DNA of 64,000 bases from Streptomyces sp. BK340 (GTDB lineage Bacteria; Actinomycetota; Actinomycetes; Streptomycetales; Streptomycetaceae): contig NZ_VISR01000001.1 of the NCBI RefSeq assembly GCF_007827595.1, positions 124,001-188,000 on the forward strand, in the 5' to 3' direction. This document shows positions 52,683 to 62,610 of this stretch, one piece after another; position 1 is the stretch's first letter; the number at the start of each line of letters is the position of its first letter. The notes under the pieces are model-generated. The model was not told where the DNA came from. It ran no database searches and saw nothing but the letters and a program-made list of their open reading frames with translations. Made by a program: the position numbers and the translations under genes.

Positions 52683-53725
52683 AGATAGACCTGACCGGCA
52701 CCACCGCCGGCGAGATCAACAAGGCGCTCGTACAGGGCCGCCGGGCCATCGGCACCCCGGCCGTCGGCATGGTCCTGACCCTCGTCATCGTCACCGACGA
52801 GGAGAACGCCTACGACGCCCTGAAGGCCGCCAACGACGCCTCGCGCGAGCACCCCTCGCGCACGCTGGTGGTCATCAAGCGCGTCTCCCGCTCCCCGCGC
52901 GGCCGTACGTCGTCCCGGCTGGACGCCGAGGTGCGGGTCGGCGCGGACGCGGGCACCGGCGAGACGGTGGTGCTGCGGCTGTACGGCGAGGTGTCCGACC
53001 ATGCCGACTCGGTCGTCCTGCCGCTGCTGCTGCCGGACGCCCCGGTCGTCGTCTGGTGGCCGGTGAACGCCCCGCTCGACCCGGCCAAGGACCCGCTGGG
53101 CGCGCTCGCCCAGCGCCGGGTCACCGACAGCTACGCCGCCGAGCAGCCGGTGCGGGAGCTGTCCGCCCGTGCCGCGGCCTACACGCCCGGCGACACCGAT
53201 CTGTCCTGGACCCGGATCACGCCGTGGCGCTCGATGCTGGCGGCGGCCCTGGACCAGGTGGTCTGTGAGGTGAAGGCCGTCGAGGTGGAGGGCGAGGAGT
53301 TCAACCCGAGCTGTGAGCTGCTGGCGATGTGGCTCGCGGACCGGCTGGACGTCCCCGTCAAGCGCTCGCTGTCCGCGGGCCCGGGCCTGACCGCCGTCCG
53401 CATCGACACCAGCTGCGGTCCGATCGTCCTGGACCGGGCCGACGGCTCGCTGGCCACCCTGGCGATCGACGGCCAGCCGGCCCGCGCGGTGGCGCTCAAG
53501 CGGCGGGACACCGCCGAGCTGATCGCGGAGGAGCTGCGCCGGCTGGACCCGGACGACACCTACGCGTCGGCGCTGCGCTACGGCGTGGAGCGACTGAACT
53601 CGGGCACCGAGGCCGCAGCGGCGGAGCCGGTGGCGGAGGCCGGGGCGGAGGCGGAGGCCGCCGCGGCGCCCGCGAAGAAGGCGGCCGCCAAGAAGGCTCC
53701 GGCGAAGAAAGCGGTGGCGAAGTGA
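52679..53725 (+). CDS. opcA: Glucose-6-phosphate dehydrogenase assembly protein OpcA
   Basis: A 348-aa actinobacterial/cyanobacterial partner that activates or assembles Zwf. The conserved body (PVVVWWPVNAPLDPAKDPLG and LSWTRITPWRSMLAAALDQ) ends about residue 310. An added tail of Lys/Ala repeats (KKAAAKKAPAKKA) follows, resembling histone-H1-like or nucleic-acid-binding tails. The start overlaps zwf and the stop overlaps pgl. Confidence 0.92.
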   Translation: MKIDLTGTTAGEINKALVQGRRAIGTPAVGMVLTLVIVTDEENAYDALKAANDASREHPSRTLVVIKRVSRSPRGRTSSRLDAEVRVGADAGTGETVVLRLYGEVSDHADSVVLPLLLPDAPVVVWWPVNAPLDPAKDPLGALAQRRVTDSYAAEQPVRELSARAAAYTPGDTDLSWTRITPWRSMLAAALDQVVCEVKAVEVEGEEFNPSCELLAMWLADRLDVPVKRSLSAGPGLTAVRIDTSCGPIVLDRADGSLATLAIDGQPARAVALKRRDTAELIAEELRRLDPDDTYASALRYGVERLNSGTEAAAAEPVAEAGAEAEAAAAPAKKAAAKKAPAKKAVAK

Positions 53726-54504
53726 GCACCCCGCAGCTGGTCGTGCACCGCGACAAGGAACTGATGGCGCAGGCCGCCGCGGCCCGTCTGATCACGAAGA
53801 TCGTGGACGCGCAGGCCTCCCGGGGCCACGCGTCCGTGGTCCTCACAGGCGGCCGCAACGGCAACGGCCTGCTGGCCGCGCTGTCGGCGGCCCCTGCCCG
53901 GGACGCCGTCGACTGGAGCCGGATCGACCTCTGGTGGGGCGACGAGCGCTACCTCCCCGAGGGCGACCCGGAGCGCAATGTCACGCAGGCCCGCGAGGCC
54001 CTGCTGGACGCCGTACCGGTGGACCCTGAGCGGGTGCACGCCATGCCCGCCTCCGACGGGCCCCACGGTGCGGACGTCGAGGCGGCCGCGGAGGCCTACG
54101 CGGCGGAACTGGCGAAGGCGGCCGGCCCCGAGAACCACGGTGCCGTCCCCTCCTTCGACGTGCTGATGCTGGGCGTCGGCCCGGACACCCACGTGGCCTC
54201 GCTCTTCCCGGAGCTGCCCGCGGTGCGCGAGACGGAGCGGACGGTGGTCGGCGTCCACGGCGCCCCCAAGCCACCGCCGACCCGGGTCTCACTGACCCTT
54301 CCGGCGATCCGTTCGGCCCGTGAGGTCTGGCTGCTCGCGGCCGGCGAGGACAAGGCCCAGGCCGTGGCCATCGCCCTGTCGGGCGCGGGCGAGGTCCAGG
54401 CGCCGGCGGCGGGCGCGTACGGCAGGCAGCGCACCCTTTGGCTGCTGGACGCGGCTGCGGCTTCGCAGCTGCCGCGGTCGCTGTACCCGCCGGCTTCGCC
54501 GTGA
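53722..54504 (+). CDS. pgl: 6-phosphogluconolactonase
   Basis: A 260-aa DevB-type hydrolase converting 6-phosphogluconolactone to 6-phosphogluconate. VVLTGGRNGNGLLAAL, WWGDERYLPEGDPERNV and VLMLGVGPDTHVASLFP are the family motifs. GTG 53722 overlaps the opcA stop. It is the last gene of the operon and is followed by a terminator hairpin. Confidence 0.93.
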   Translation: MSTPQLVVHRDKELMAQAAAARLITKIVDAQASRGHASVVLTGGRNGNGLLAALSAAPARDAVDWSRIDLWWGDERYLPEGDPERNVTQAREALLDAVPVDPERVHAMPASDGPHGADVEAAAEAYAAELAKAAGPENHGAVPSFDVLMLGVGPDTHVASLFPELPAVRETERTVVGVHGAPKPPPTRVSLTLPAIRSAREVWLLAAGEDKAQAVAIALSGAGEVQAPAAGAYGRQRTLWLLDAAAASQLPRSLYPPASP

Positions 54505-54509
54505 ACCGG

Positions 54510-54538
54510 GGGGTGGGGGCGCCCGGCGCCGCCACCCC
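54510..54538. terminator. Bidirectional terminator hairpin
   Basis: GGGGTGG pairs with CCACCCC, with further inner pairing (GGGCGCC with GGCGCCG, one mismatch). It lies between pgl and the convergent permease gene. Confidence 0.65.
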
Positions 54539-55389
54539 TACTTCACCGACCCCGCCATCACCCCCTGCACGAAGTGCCGCTGGAAGGCGAAGAACACCAC
54601 CACCGGCACGATCAGGGACAGGAACGCGCCCGGGGCCAGGACGTCGATGTTGCTGCCGAACTGGCGGATCTGGGACTGGAGTTCGACCGTCAGCGGCTGG
54701 GACGAGCTGTCGGCGAAGAGCAGGGCGACCAGCATGTCGTTCCAGACCCACAGGAACTGGAAGATGGCGAGGCTGGCGATGGCCGGACGGCCCACCGGCA
54801 GGACCAGGCGGGTGAAGATGCGCCATTCGCTGCCGCCGTCCATGCGCGCGGCCTCCAGCATCTCCTTCGGCATCTCCGCGAAGTAGTTCCGCAGCAGGAA
54901 CACCGCGAACGGCAGACCGTAGGCGACGTGGAAGAGGACCACACCGGGGATCGTGCCGAACAGGCCCAGCTGGCCGAAGAGTTTGGCCACCGGCAGCAGG
55001 CCGATCTGCACCGGCACCACCAACAGGGCCACCACCAGCAGGAACAGCGGTTCGCGGCCGGGGAAGTCCAGCCAGGCGAAGGCGTATCCGGCGAGCGCCG
55101 CGATGACGACGACCAGGGTGGTCGCCGGCACCGAGATCAGCACGGTGTTCCAGAACGCCTGGGTCATCCCGGAGTTCTTCAGCAGCGCCGAGTAGTTGTC
55201 GAAGGACAGCTGGCCGGGGCTCGCCAGGGCGGTCCACCAGCCACCCTTCGCCGTGTCCTGGGCCGACCGCATCGACGACACGAACAGTCCCGCCAGCGGG
55301 GTCAGCCAGACCAGGCCGATCACCACGAGGAACGCCTGGACCAGACTGTTGCCCAGGCCGCGCCTGACCGTGTTCATGGCCGAGTTCAT
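54538..55389 (-). CDS. Oligosaccharide ABC transporter permease (MalG-type)
   Basis: A 283-aa membrane protein with six helices and the EAA loop EAARMDGGSEWRIFTRLVLP. It starts at ATG 55389, overlapping the stop of the MalF-type gene (ATGA). With that subunit and the lipoprotein at 56756 it forms an importer. The ATPase is not encoded here. The adjacent GH13 glucosidase suggests alpha-glucoside substrates. Confidence 0.88.
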   Translation of the reverse strand: MNSAMNTVRRGLGNSLVQAFLVVIGLVWLTPLAGLFVSSMRSAQDTAKGGWWTALASPGQLSFDNYSALLKNSGMTQAFWNTVLISVPATTLVVVIAALAGYAFAWLDFPGREPLFLLVVALLVVPVQIGLLPVAKLFGQLGLFGTIPGVVLFHVAYGLPFAVFLLRNYFAEMPKEMLEAARMDGGSEWRIFTRLVLPVGRPAIASLAIFQFLWVWNDMLVALLFADSSSQPLTVELQSQIRQFGSNIDVLAPGAFLSLIVPVVVFFAFQRHFVQGVMAGSVK

Positions 55390-56747
55390 CGCTGGCTCCT
55401 TCGGAAGCGGCGGACGTTGAAGACCATCGCGGGGATCACCAGGAGCAGGAGCAGCACGCCGAGGGCACTGCCCAGGCCCTGGTTGTTGCCGCCGCCGAAG
55501 GACACCAGCCACATCTGGGTCGCGAGGACGGTGGCGTCCTCCTGCACCGGTCCCGGCGCGATGATGTAGACGAGGTCGAAGACCTTCATCACGTTGATCA
55601 CGAGGGTCACGAACACGACGGTCAGCACGGGGGCGAGCAGCGGGACCGTGATCCTGCGGAAGATCTGCCACTCGTTCGCGCCGTCCATCCGGGCGGCTTC
55701 CAGCGCGTCCCGCGGGAGGGCCGACAGACCCGCGCCGATCAGCACCATCGCGAAGCCGGTCCAGATCCACAGGTACGCGCCGATGATGGCCGGTGTGACG
55801 AGCGTCGGGCCGAGCCAGGAGATTCCCTGGTAGGGCGGGGCGAAGTTCGAGGCGGGCAGCTTGACGGTGTACGAGCCCCGGTCGAGCCCGGAGAAGCGGA
55901 AGGAGCCGTCGGAGGCGGACGTGGTGCTCGCGACCGTCTTTCCGTCGCGCAGCGCCTCGACCTTCATGCCGGGCAGGCCGCTCTCCTTCGGGTCGACCCT
56001 GCCCTGCTTCCCTCCGCCGCCGGGCGTGAAGTCCAGGTAGACCACGCCGCGCAGTTCGCCGGCTGCCGCCGTGCGGGCCGCGGCCGGGTAGGCGGGCGAG
56101 GTGCCCTTCGGCAGGTCCTTGGGCAGTACGCCCACCAGGCCGAGGGCGACCGAGTGCCCCGGGGACAGGCCCGCGTCCGTCAGGTAGGAGCCGTCCCGGC
56201 CCCGGCTGAGGCCGTGCCCGTCACGCGCCCGGGCCGTCGGGTACGACGAGGTCCCCGTGAAGGCGTCGTGGACGGAGACGACAGCGGCGTCGAGGACACC
56301 CTTGTCCGGGTCCTCGTCGTAGGCGAGCCGGAAGATGATGCCGGCGGCGAGGAAGGACACGGCCATCGGCATGAACAGCAGGAGCTTGAAGGCGGTGGCC
56401 CAGCGCACCTTCTCCACCAGGACGGCCAGGATCAGGCCGAGGCCGGTGAGCAGGGCCGGGGCCACGACGACCCAGATGGTGGTGTTGCGGATGGCCTTCA
56501 GGGTGGCCGGGTCGCGGAACATCTCGGTGTAGTTGTCGCCGCCGACGAACCGGGTGCCGGAGGCGTCGAAGAAGCTGCGGCCGACGGAGAACAGCACCGG
56601 GTAGACGACGAGGGCGCCGAGCAGGAGCAGGGCGGGGAAGACGAAGAGCAGGGCGACGGTCCGGGCGCGGCGCCGACCGCGGCGCCCGCGGGCCGCGCCT
56701 GCGGCCCGCGGGTTCGCCTGTCGCTCGGCGAGTGTGGTGGGGGTCAT
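55386..56747 (-). CDS. ABC transporter permease (MalF-type) with a large extracytoplasmic insertion
   Basis: A 453-aa permease, against about 300 for the usual length. Three helices (about 30-160) are followed by an inserted extracytoplasmic stretch of about 150 residues (165-315). Its second half (ESGLPGMKVEALRDGKTVAS then DGSFRFSGLDRGSYTVKLP) reads as a transthyretin/SdrD-B-like beta-sandwich. The remaining helices and EAA loop (EAARMDGANEWQIFRRITVP) follow. The insert is analogous in position to the P2 loop of E. coli MalF, which contacts the binding protein. The start ATG 56747 lies just after the binding-protein gene. Confidence 0.85.
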   Translation of the reverse strand: MTPTTLAERQANPRAAGAARGRRGRRRARTVALLFVFPALLLLGALVVYPVLFSVGRSFFDASGTRFVGGDNYTEMFRDPATLKAIRNTTIWVVVAPALLTGLGLILAVLVEKVRWATAFKLLLFMPMAVSFLAAGIIFRLAYDEDPDKGVLDAAVVSVHDAFTGTSSYPTARARDGHGLSRGRDGSYLTDAGLSPGHSVALGLVGVLPKDLPKGTSPAYPAAARTAAAGELRGVVYLDFTPGGGGKQGRVDPKESGLPGMKVEALRDGKTVASTTSASDGSFRFSGLDRGSYTVKLPASNFAPPYQGISWLGPTLVTPAIIGAYLWIWTGFAMVLIGAGLSALPRDALEAARMDGANEWQIFRRITVPLLAPVLTVVFVTLVINVMKVFDLVYIIAPGPVQEDATVLATQMWLVSFGGGNNQGLGSALGVLLLLLVIPAMVFNVRRFRRSQR

Positions 56748-56755
56748 CGGTCCGC

Positions 56756-58081
56756 TCAGCCCTGGTAGGCCTTGGCCGCCGCGGACTCCAGCTTCGCCGC
56801 GGTGCCCTTCGGGTCGGAGGGGTCGCGCAGGAAGTCCTGGAGCAGCTTCCACTCACCGGCGCCCTTGGTGCCGCCGAAGGCGGCCGGTGCCTGGTCGGAC
56901 ATGTCGAAGCGGACCGAGTCCCCGGCCGAGACGAGGGACCTGGCGGTGGCCCGGGTGACGTCGTCGCTGTAGGAGGCGAGGTCGAGCTTCTTGTTCGGGG
57001 ACAGGAAGCCGCCCGCCTTCGCCCACACGGCCGCCGCCTCCGGGGTGGCGAGGTACTCCAGGAGCTTCATGCCGGCCTTGGCGTTCTTGCCGTCCTTGAG
57101 GACGACGGCCGCGTCGCCGCCGCTCACCACCGGTGCCGTGCCGCCGCCGACCGCGGGGAACGGGAAGAAGTTCGCGTCCTTGCCGATGGTCTTCTGGAAC
57201 TGGTCGTGGGCCACACCGGCGACGAAGTCGCCCTCGTAGACCATGCCGGCCTCGGGCTTGGGCCCGAAGACCTTCTCGACGGAGCTGGGGAAGTCGGTGT
57301 TCAGCGCCTCCTTCTGGCCGCCGGCGATCAGCTGCTTGTCCTTGAAGAGCTTGCCGAGCGTGGTGAGCGCCGTGACGACCGAGGAGTCCGTCCACTTCAG
57401 CTTGTGGGCGGCGAGGGCGTCGTACTTCGCGGGTCCGGCCTGGGAGAGGTAGATGTTCTCGAACCAGTCGGTGAGCGTCCAGCCGTCCTGACCTGCGACG
57501 GCGAAGGCCGAGAGCCCGGAGTCGGAGACGGTGTGCCCGGCCTTGAGCATCTCGTCGTAGGTCTTGGGCGGCTTGACGCCGGCCTGGGCGAGGGCGTCGG
57601 GGCTGTACCAGACGGTCGACTTGTGGGCGGCCTTGAAGTAGAGGCCGTAGAGGGTGCCGCCGACGCTGCCGTACTTCTTCCACACGGGTGCGAAGTCGGC
57701 GTCGACCGTCTTCCCGGCGGTCGGGGACAGCGGCTTGAGCCAGCCCTTCTGTGCGAACTGCTGGAGCACGCCGACCTGCGGGACCATCACGACGTCGGGC
57801 GCGTTGCCGCCCTCGATCTTGCTGCCGACGACCGTGGAGACGTTGTCGCCGGTGGAGACGAACTGCGTCTTGGCACCGGTCTTCGCGGTGAACGCGTCGA
57901 GCACCTTCTGGAAGTTCTTCTGCTCGCTGCCGGACCAGACGCCGGCCACGGTGACGGTCTGGCCGCTGAGCGCCTTGTCGCCACCTCCCGCGGTGACCGG
58001 GCCGCCGCCGCAGGCGGTCGCGCCGAGCGCCAGGGCGAGGGCGGTGCAGCTGGTGAGCAGGGTGGTACGGCGTCGCATCAT
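56756..58081 (-). CDS. Carbohydrate ABC transporter substrate-binding lipoprotein
   Basis: A 441-aa binding protein. The signal peptide ends in a lipobox (LGATAC, Cys about residue 24). Family 1 features are present: VWSGSEQKNFQKVLDAF, NAPDVVMVPQVG and YGLYFKAAHKSTVWY. Two adjacent ATGs occur, and the first (58081) has GAAGGGA upstream. It lies 38 bp after the glucosidase gene and directly before the MalF-type permease, so all four genes are one operon. Confidence 0.88.
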   Translation of the reverse strand: MMRRRTTLLTSCTALALALGATACGGGPVTAGGGDKALSGQTVTVAGVWSGSEQKNFQKVLDAFTAKTGAKTQFVSTGDNVSTVVGSKIEGGNAPDVVMVPQVGVLQQFAQKGWLKPLSPTAGKTVDADFAPVWKKYGSVGGTLYGLYFKAAHKSTVWYSPDALAQAGVKPPKTYDEMLKAGHTVSDSGLSAFAVAGQDGWTLTDWFENIYLSQAGPAKYDALAAHKLKWTDSSVVTALTTLGKLFKDKQLIAGGQKEALNTDFPSSVEKVFGPKPEAGMVYEGDFVAGVAHDQFQKTIGKDANFFPFPAVGGGTAPVVSGGDAAVVLKDGKNAKAGMKLLEYLATPEAAAVWAKAGGFLSPNKKLDLASYSDDVTRATARSLVSAGDSVRFDMSDQAPAAFGGTKGAGEWKLLQDFLRDPSDPKGTAAKLESAAAKAYQG

Positions 58082-58119
58082 CGTTGATGTCCCTTCGAGG
58101 GGTGTGAGTTGACGGAGGA

Positions 58120-59748
<1,629 letters not shown>

Positions 59749-59785
59749 CCCTGTGGCCTGTCTCTGTGAAGGGCAGCAGTTATGC

Positions 59786-59800
59786 ATGCATGTTAGGTAG
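59786..59800. promoter_or_regulatory. Repeated 15-bp site, copy 1 (glucosidase promoter)
   Basis: ATGCATGTTAGGTAG, 12/15 identical to the perfect palindrome ATACCTGTTAGGTAT at 61249. It lies 38-52 bp upstream of the preferred glucosidase start. Confidence 0.5.
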
Positions 59801-59903
59801 GCGTGTCGCGAGGGTGTCAATGAAAAGAACAAAGGCTACTGGAGAGTTGGGGTCACAAATACGGACTTCCCAGGGCATTCCAAAGCCAGATGAGATGTCC
59901 GCG

Positions 59904-59918
59904 TTACCTAACAAGTAA
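59904..59918. promoter_or_regulatory. Repeated 15-bp site, copy 2
   Basis: TTACCTAACAAGTAA; its reverse complement matches 12/15 of the palindrome at 61249. It sits immediately after the second binding-protein gene and about 155 bp upstream of the glucosidase. Confidence 0.5.
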
Positions 59919-61184
59919 CTAGCGGTTGGAGACGGCGGCCAGCTCGCGCGCGAGTCGTCGCACGGCGGCCTCGGGCGTCTCGTGCCCGGTCAGCGCGTCC
60001 TGCACGACCGCCTGCACCACCAGGCTGACCTGGTCGTAGTGCGGGCTCTTGGGGCGCGGCTCGGCCGTGAGGACGGCCGTGCGCAGGGTCGGCAGATAGG
60101 GGAACTTCCGTACGAGCGCGGGATCTTCGTAGAGCGCGGCGCGTACCGGAGGCAGCGAACCCCGGGTGAGCACCTGACGCTGGACGCCCTCGCTGGTGAG
60201 GTACGCGATCAGGCGTGCGGCCGAGTCGGGGTGCCGGGCGTGGGTGTTGACGGCCAGGTTGGAGCCGCCGAGGACGCTCTTGCCCGGCCCGTCGGGCCCG
60301 GGCAGCGGTACGGCGCCGATCCGGCCGGCGACCCTGGACCCCGGGGCCGAGGCCACGGCGTAGGCGTAGGGCCAGTTGCGCAGGAAGAGCAGCCGGCCGT
60401 CCTGGAAGGCCTGCTTGGACTCCTCTTCCTTGTACGTCAGCGCCGCCTTCGGGATCCAGCCCTCGCGCAGACCGCGGGCGAGGAAGCCGATGCCCTCACG
60501 GGCCGCGTCCGAGTCGACGGTGACGCGGGTGCCCTCGTCGCCGAGGATGGAGCCGCCCGCCGAGTACACGGCCTCGGCCGCGTTGACGGTCAGGCCCTCG
60601 TAGGACAGGAACTGGCCCGCGTAGCCGTCCAGGCCGTACTTCGGCGCGATGGTCTTCGCATCGTGCTCCAGCTCGGCCCAGGTTCGCGGCGGCGGCACGC
60701 CCTCCTCGGCGAGGACGTCCTTGCGGTACAGCAGCAGCCCGGCGTTGGTGACGTACGGCACGGCGTACAGCCGCCCGTCGTACGTGGCCGTGTCCACGAC
60801 CGGCTGCAGGAAGCTCTTCAGCGGGAAGCGGTCGCGCGGCAGCGGGCGGATCCAGCCGGCGGCCGCGAACTCCGAGGTCCAGTTGACGTCGATGTTGAGC
60901 ACGTCGAACCGGCCCCGGTCGCCGCCGCGCAGGTCGGTGGTCATCTGCGCGTGGGTCTCGTCGGCGGAGTCCGGCAGCTCGACGAGGGTGACCTTCTCCG
61001 CGGGATGCGTACGGTTCCAGCCCTCCAGGAGCGGACCGAGGTAGCCGGTCAGGTCACCGGCGGTGGCCAGGGTGAGCGGACCGCTGCGGTCGCGCTCGTC
61101 GGGGTGCGCCCCCGAGGCCGTGTACCCGGTCAGGACCACGGCCAGAACGAGGAGCCCCCTACCGGCGGCGCGCATCCACCGCAT
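59919..61184 (-). CDS. ABC transporter substrate-binding protein, lipobox cysteine missing
   Basis: A 421-aa family 1 binding protein. GGAGG before ATG 61184 supports this start. The hydrophobic signal ends LAVVLTGYTASG, where a lipobox cysteine would be expected at residue 21 but tyrosine is encoded, so it may be a secreted or signal-anchored protein. The mature part has VTNAGLLLYRKDVLAEEGVPPPRTW and LFLRNWPYAYA. It is separate from the importer operon by 170 bp and divergent from the PadR gene. Confidence 0.82.
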   Translation of the reverse strand: MRWMRAAGRGLLVLAVVLTGYTASGAHPDERDRSGPLTLATAGDLTGYLGPLLEGWNRTHPAEKVTLVELPDSADETHAQMTTDLRGGDRGRFDVLNIDVNWTSEFAAAGWIRPLPRDRFPLKSFLQPVVDTATYDGRLYAVPYVTNAGLLLYRKDVLAEEGVPPPRTWAELEHDAKTIAPKYGLDGYAGQFLSYEGLTVNAAEAVYSAGGSILGDEGTRVTVDSDAAREGIGFLARGLREGWIPKAALTYKEEESKQAFQDGRLLFLRNWPYAYAVASAPGSRVAGRIGAVPLPGPDGPGKSVLGGSNLAVNTHARHPDSAARLIAYLTSEGVQRQVLTRGSLPPVRAALYEDPALVRKFPYLPTLRTAVLTAEPRPKSPHYDQVSLVVQAVVQDALTGHETPEAAVRRLARELAAVSNR

Positions 61185-61248
61185 AGGTTCCTCCCTGAAC
61201 ACGTACACCCGGCCACGAGCACCCTCGCCCGACGGTCAGAGGCCATGT

Positions 61249-61263
61249 ATACCTGTTAGGTAT
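61249..61263. promoter_or_regulatory. Repeated 15-bp site, copy 3 (perfect palindrome)
   Basis: ATACCT-GTT-AGGTAT, a perfect inverted repeat around a 3-bp centre. It lies between the divergent binding-protein gene and the padR-type gene. Confidence 0.6.
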
Positions 61264-61313
61264 GGGCGATACTAGGGCCTGGAGCACATTACGAGAACAG
61301 GAGGACAGCACGA

Positions 61314-61829
61314 GTGCGTCTGCCCCTCCTGGCACTCCTCGCACGCGGCCCGGCCCACGGCTACGAGCTGAAGCAGGACCTTGAGCTACTGCTGGGCTCC
61401 GCGTACCCTCAGCCGAACGTCGGCCAGATCTACGTGACCCTCGGCCGCCTCGAGAAGTCGGGACTGATCGAGGGCGAGGACGTCGAGCAGTCCAGCCGGC
61501 CCAACAAGAAGGTCTACCACCTCACCGACGCCGGGCGCGAGGCGCTGCACGCCTGGTTCGAGGAGACCGAGGACGAGCCGCGGGTCCGGGACGAGTTCTT
61601 CATGAAGCTCGCGCTCGCCCCGCAGACCGGTCTCGCCGAGCAGATCGCCCTCATCAACAAGCAGCGGCGCCAGTACCTCAACACCATGCGCAACCTGTCG
61701 AAGCTGGCCGCGGCCGAGAACCGGGACAACCGAATCGCCCATCTGCTCATAGAGGGCGCGATGCTGCACCTGCAGGCCGACCTCGACTGGCTGGAGCGGT
61801 GCCAGGAGGAACTGGAGGAGCTGGAGTGA
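61314..61829 (+). CDS. PadR-family transcriptional regulator
   Basis: A 171-aa winged-helix protein. LLALLARGPAHGYELKQDLE, the QIYVTLGRLEKSGLIEGE wing and KKVYHLTDAGREALHAW are typical PadR features. A helical dimerisation tail (about 100-171) ends in an acidic ECQEELEELE-like helix. GTG 61314 has GGAGG upstream. It overlaps the ATPase gene downstream, forming a padR-ABC transporter unit, so the exporter is the first candidate target. Confidence 0.87.
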   Translation: MRLPLLALLARGPAHGYELKQDLELLLGSAYPQPNVGQIYVTLGRLEKSGLIEGEDVEQSSRPNKKVYHLTDAGREALHAWFEETEDEPRVRDEFFMKLALAPQTGLAEQIALINKQRRQYLNTMRNLSKLAAAENRDNRIAHLLIEGAMLHLQADLDWLERCQEELEELE

Positions 61830-62575
61830 GCGACGCCCACGCTCCTGTGCTGCGCGCCGAGGGTCTGGTGAAGACCCACCACGGCGAGGGCGCGCCCGCG
61901 CGTGCCGTCCGCGGGGTCGGCCTGAGTGTCGAGCGGGGCGAGTTCGTGGCGATCACCGGGCCGTCCGGCGCCGGCAAGTCCACACTGCTGCACCTGCTCG
62001 GCGGCCTGCAGCGGCCGGACGAGGGCAGCATCTGGCTCGACGGCCGGTGCACGGACTCCTTCAGCGAGGCGCGCTGGGCGGTGGAGCGCAGGAAGGCCAT
62101 CGGGATCGTCTTCCAGTTCTTCAACCTGGTGTCGAACCTGTCGGTCGCCGACAACGTCGAGCTGCCCGCCCTGCTCGCCGGCGTCCCGCCGAAGCGGGCC
62201 CGGGCCGAGCGCGAGACACTCCTTTCCGAGCTGGGCCTGGAGGGCAAGGAGCGCAGCATGCCGGGCGAGCTGTCCGGCGGCGAACAGCAGCGGGTCGCAC
62301 TCGCCCGCGCCCTGGTCAACCACCCGCCGCTGCTGCTCGCGGACGAGCCCGCCGGCAGCCTCGACAGCAAGGGCACCCGTGAGGTGATGCGGCTGCTGTC
62401 CCGCTTCCACGGGCGCGGGCAGAGCATCGTCCTCGTCACCCACGATGCCCGGCTGGCCAGCGCCGCCGACCGCGTGATCAGCTTCTTCGACGGCCGCATA
62501 GCCGACGACGCCGCACTGGACGGCTCCCCGTCCCGCAGGCCCGGGACCTCGGGTGTGCTGGAGCTGAGGGACTGA
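61826..62575 (+). CDS. MacB/LolD-type ABC transporter ATP-binding protein
   Basis: A 249-aa ATPase. It has Walker A GPSGAGKSTLL, signature ELSGGEQQRVALA, Walker B PLLLADEPAGSLDSK and the switch His in VLVTHDARLA. GTG 61826 overlaps the padR stop. It works with the FtsX-type permease downstream, in a mechanotransmission-type complex typical of antimicrobial-peptide or lipid-related efflux. Confidence 0.9.
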   Translation: MSDAHAPVLRAEGLVKTHHGEGAPARAVRGVGLSVERGEFVAITGPSGAGKSTLLHLLGGLQRPDEGSIWLDGRCTDSFSEARWAVERRKAIGIVFQFFNLVSNLSVADNVELPALLAGVPPKRARAERETLLSELGLEGKERSMPGELSGGEQQRVALARALVNHPPLLLADEPAGSLDSKGTREVMRLLSRFHGRGQSIVLVTHDARLASAADRVISFFDGRIADDAALDGSPSRRPGTSGVLELRD

Positions 62576-62607
62576 TGGCGCGCCGACTGCGCGGGGCCGG
62601 GGACTGA
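62575..62607 (+). CDS. Possible 10-codon relay ORF
   Basis: ATG 62575 overlaps the ATPase stop (TGATG) and encodes MARRLRGAGD before a stop 3 bp ahead of the permease GTG. It may carry ribosomes from the ATPase to the permease. Low confidence. Confidence 0.3.
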   Translation: MARRLRGAGD

Positions 62608-62610
62608 GCC

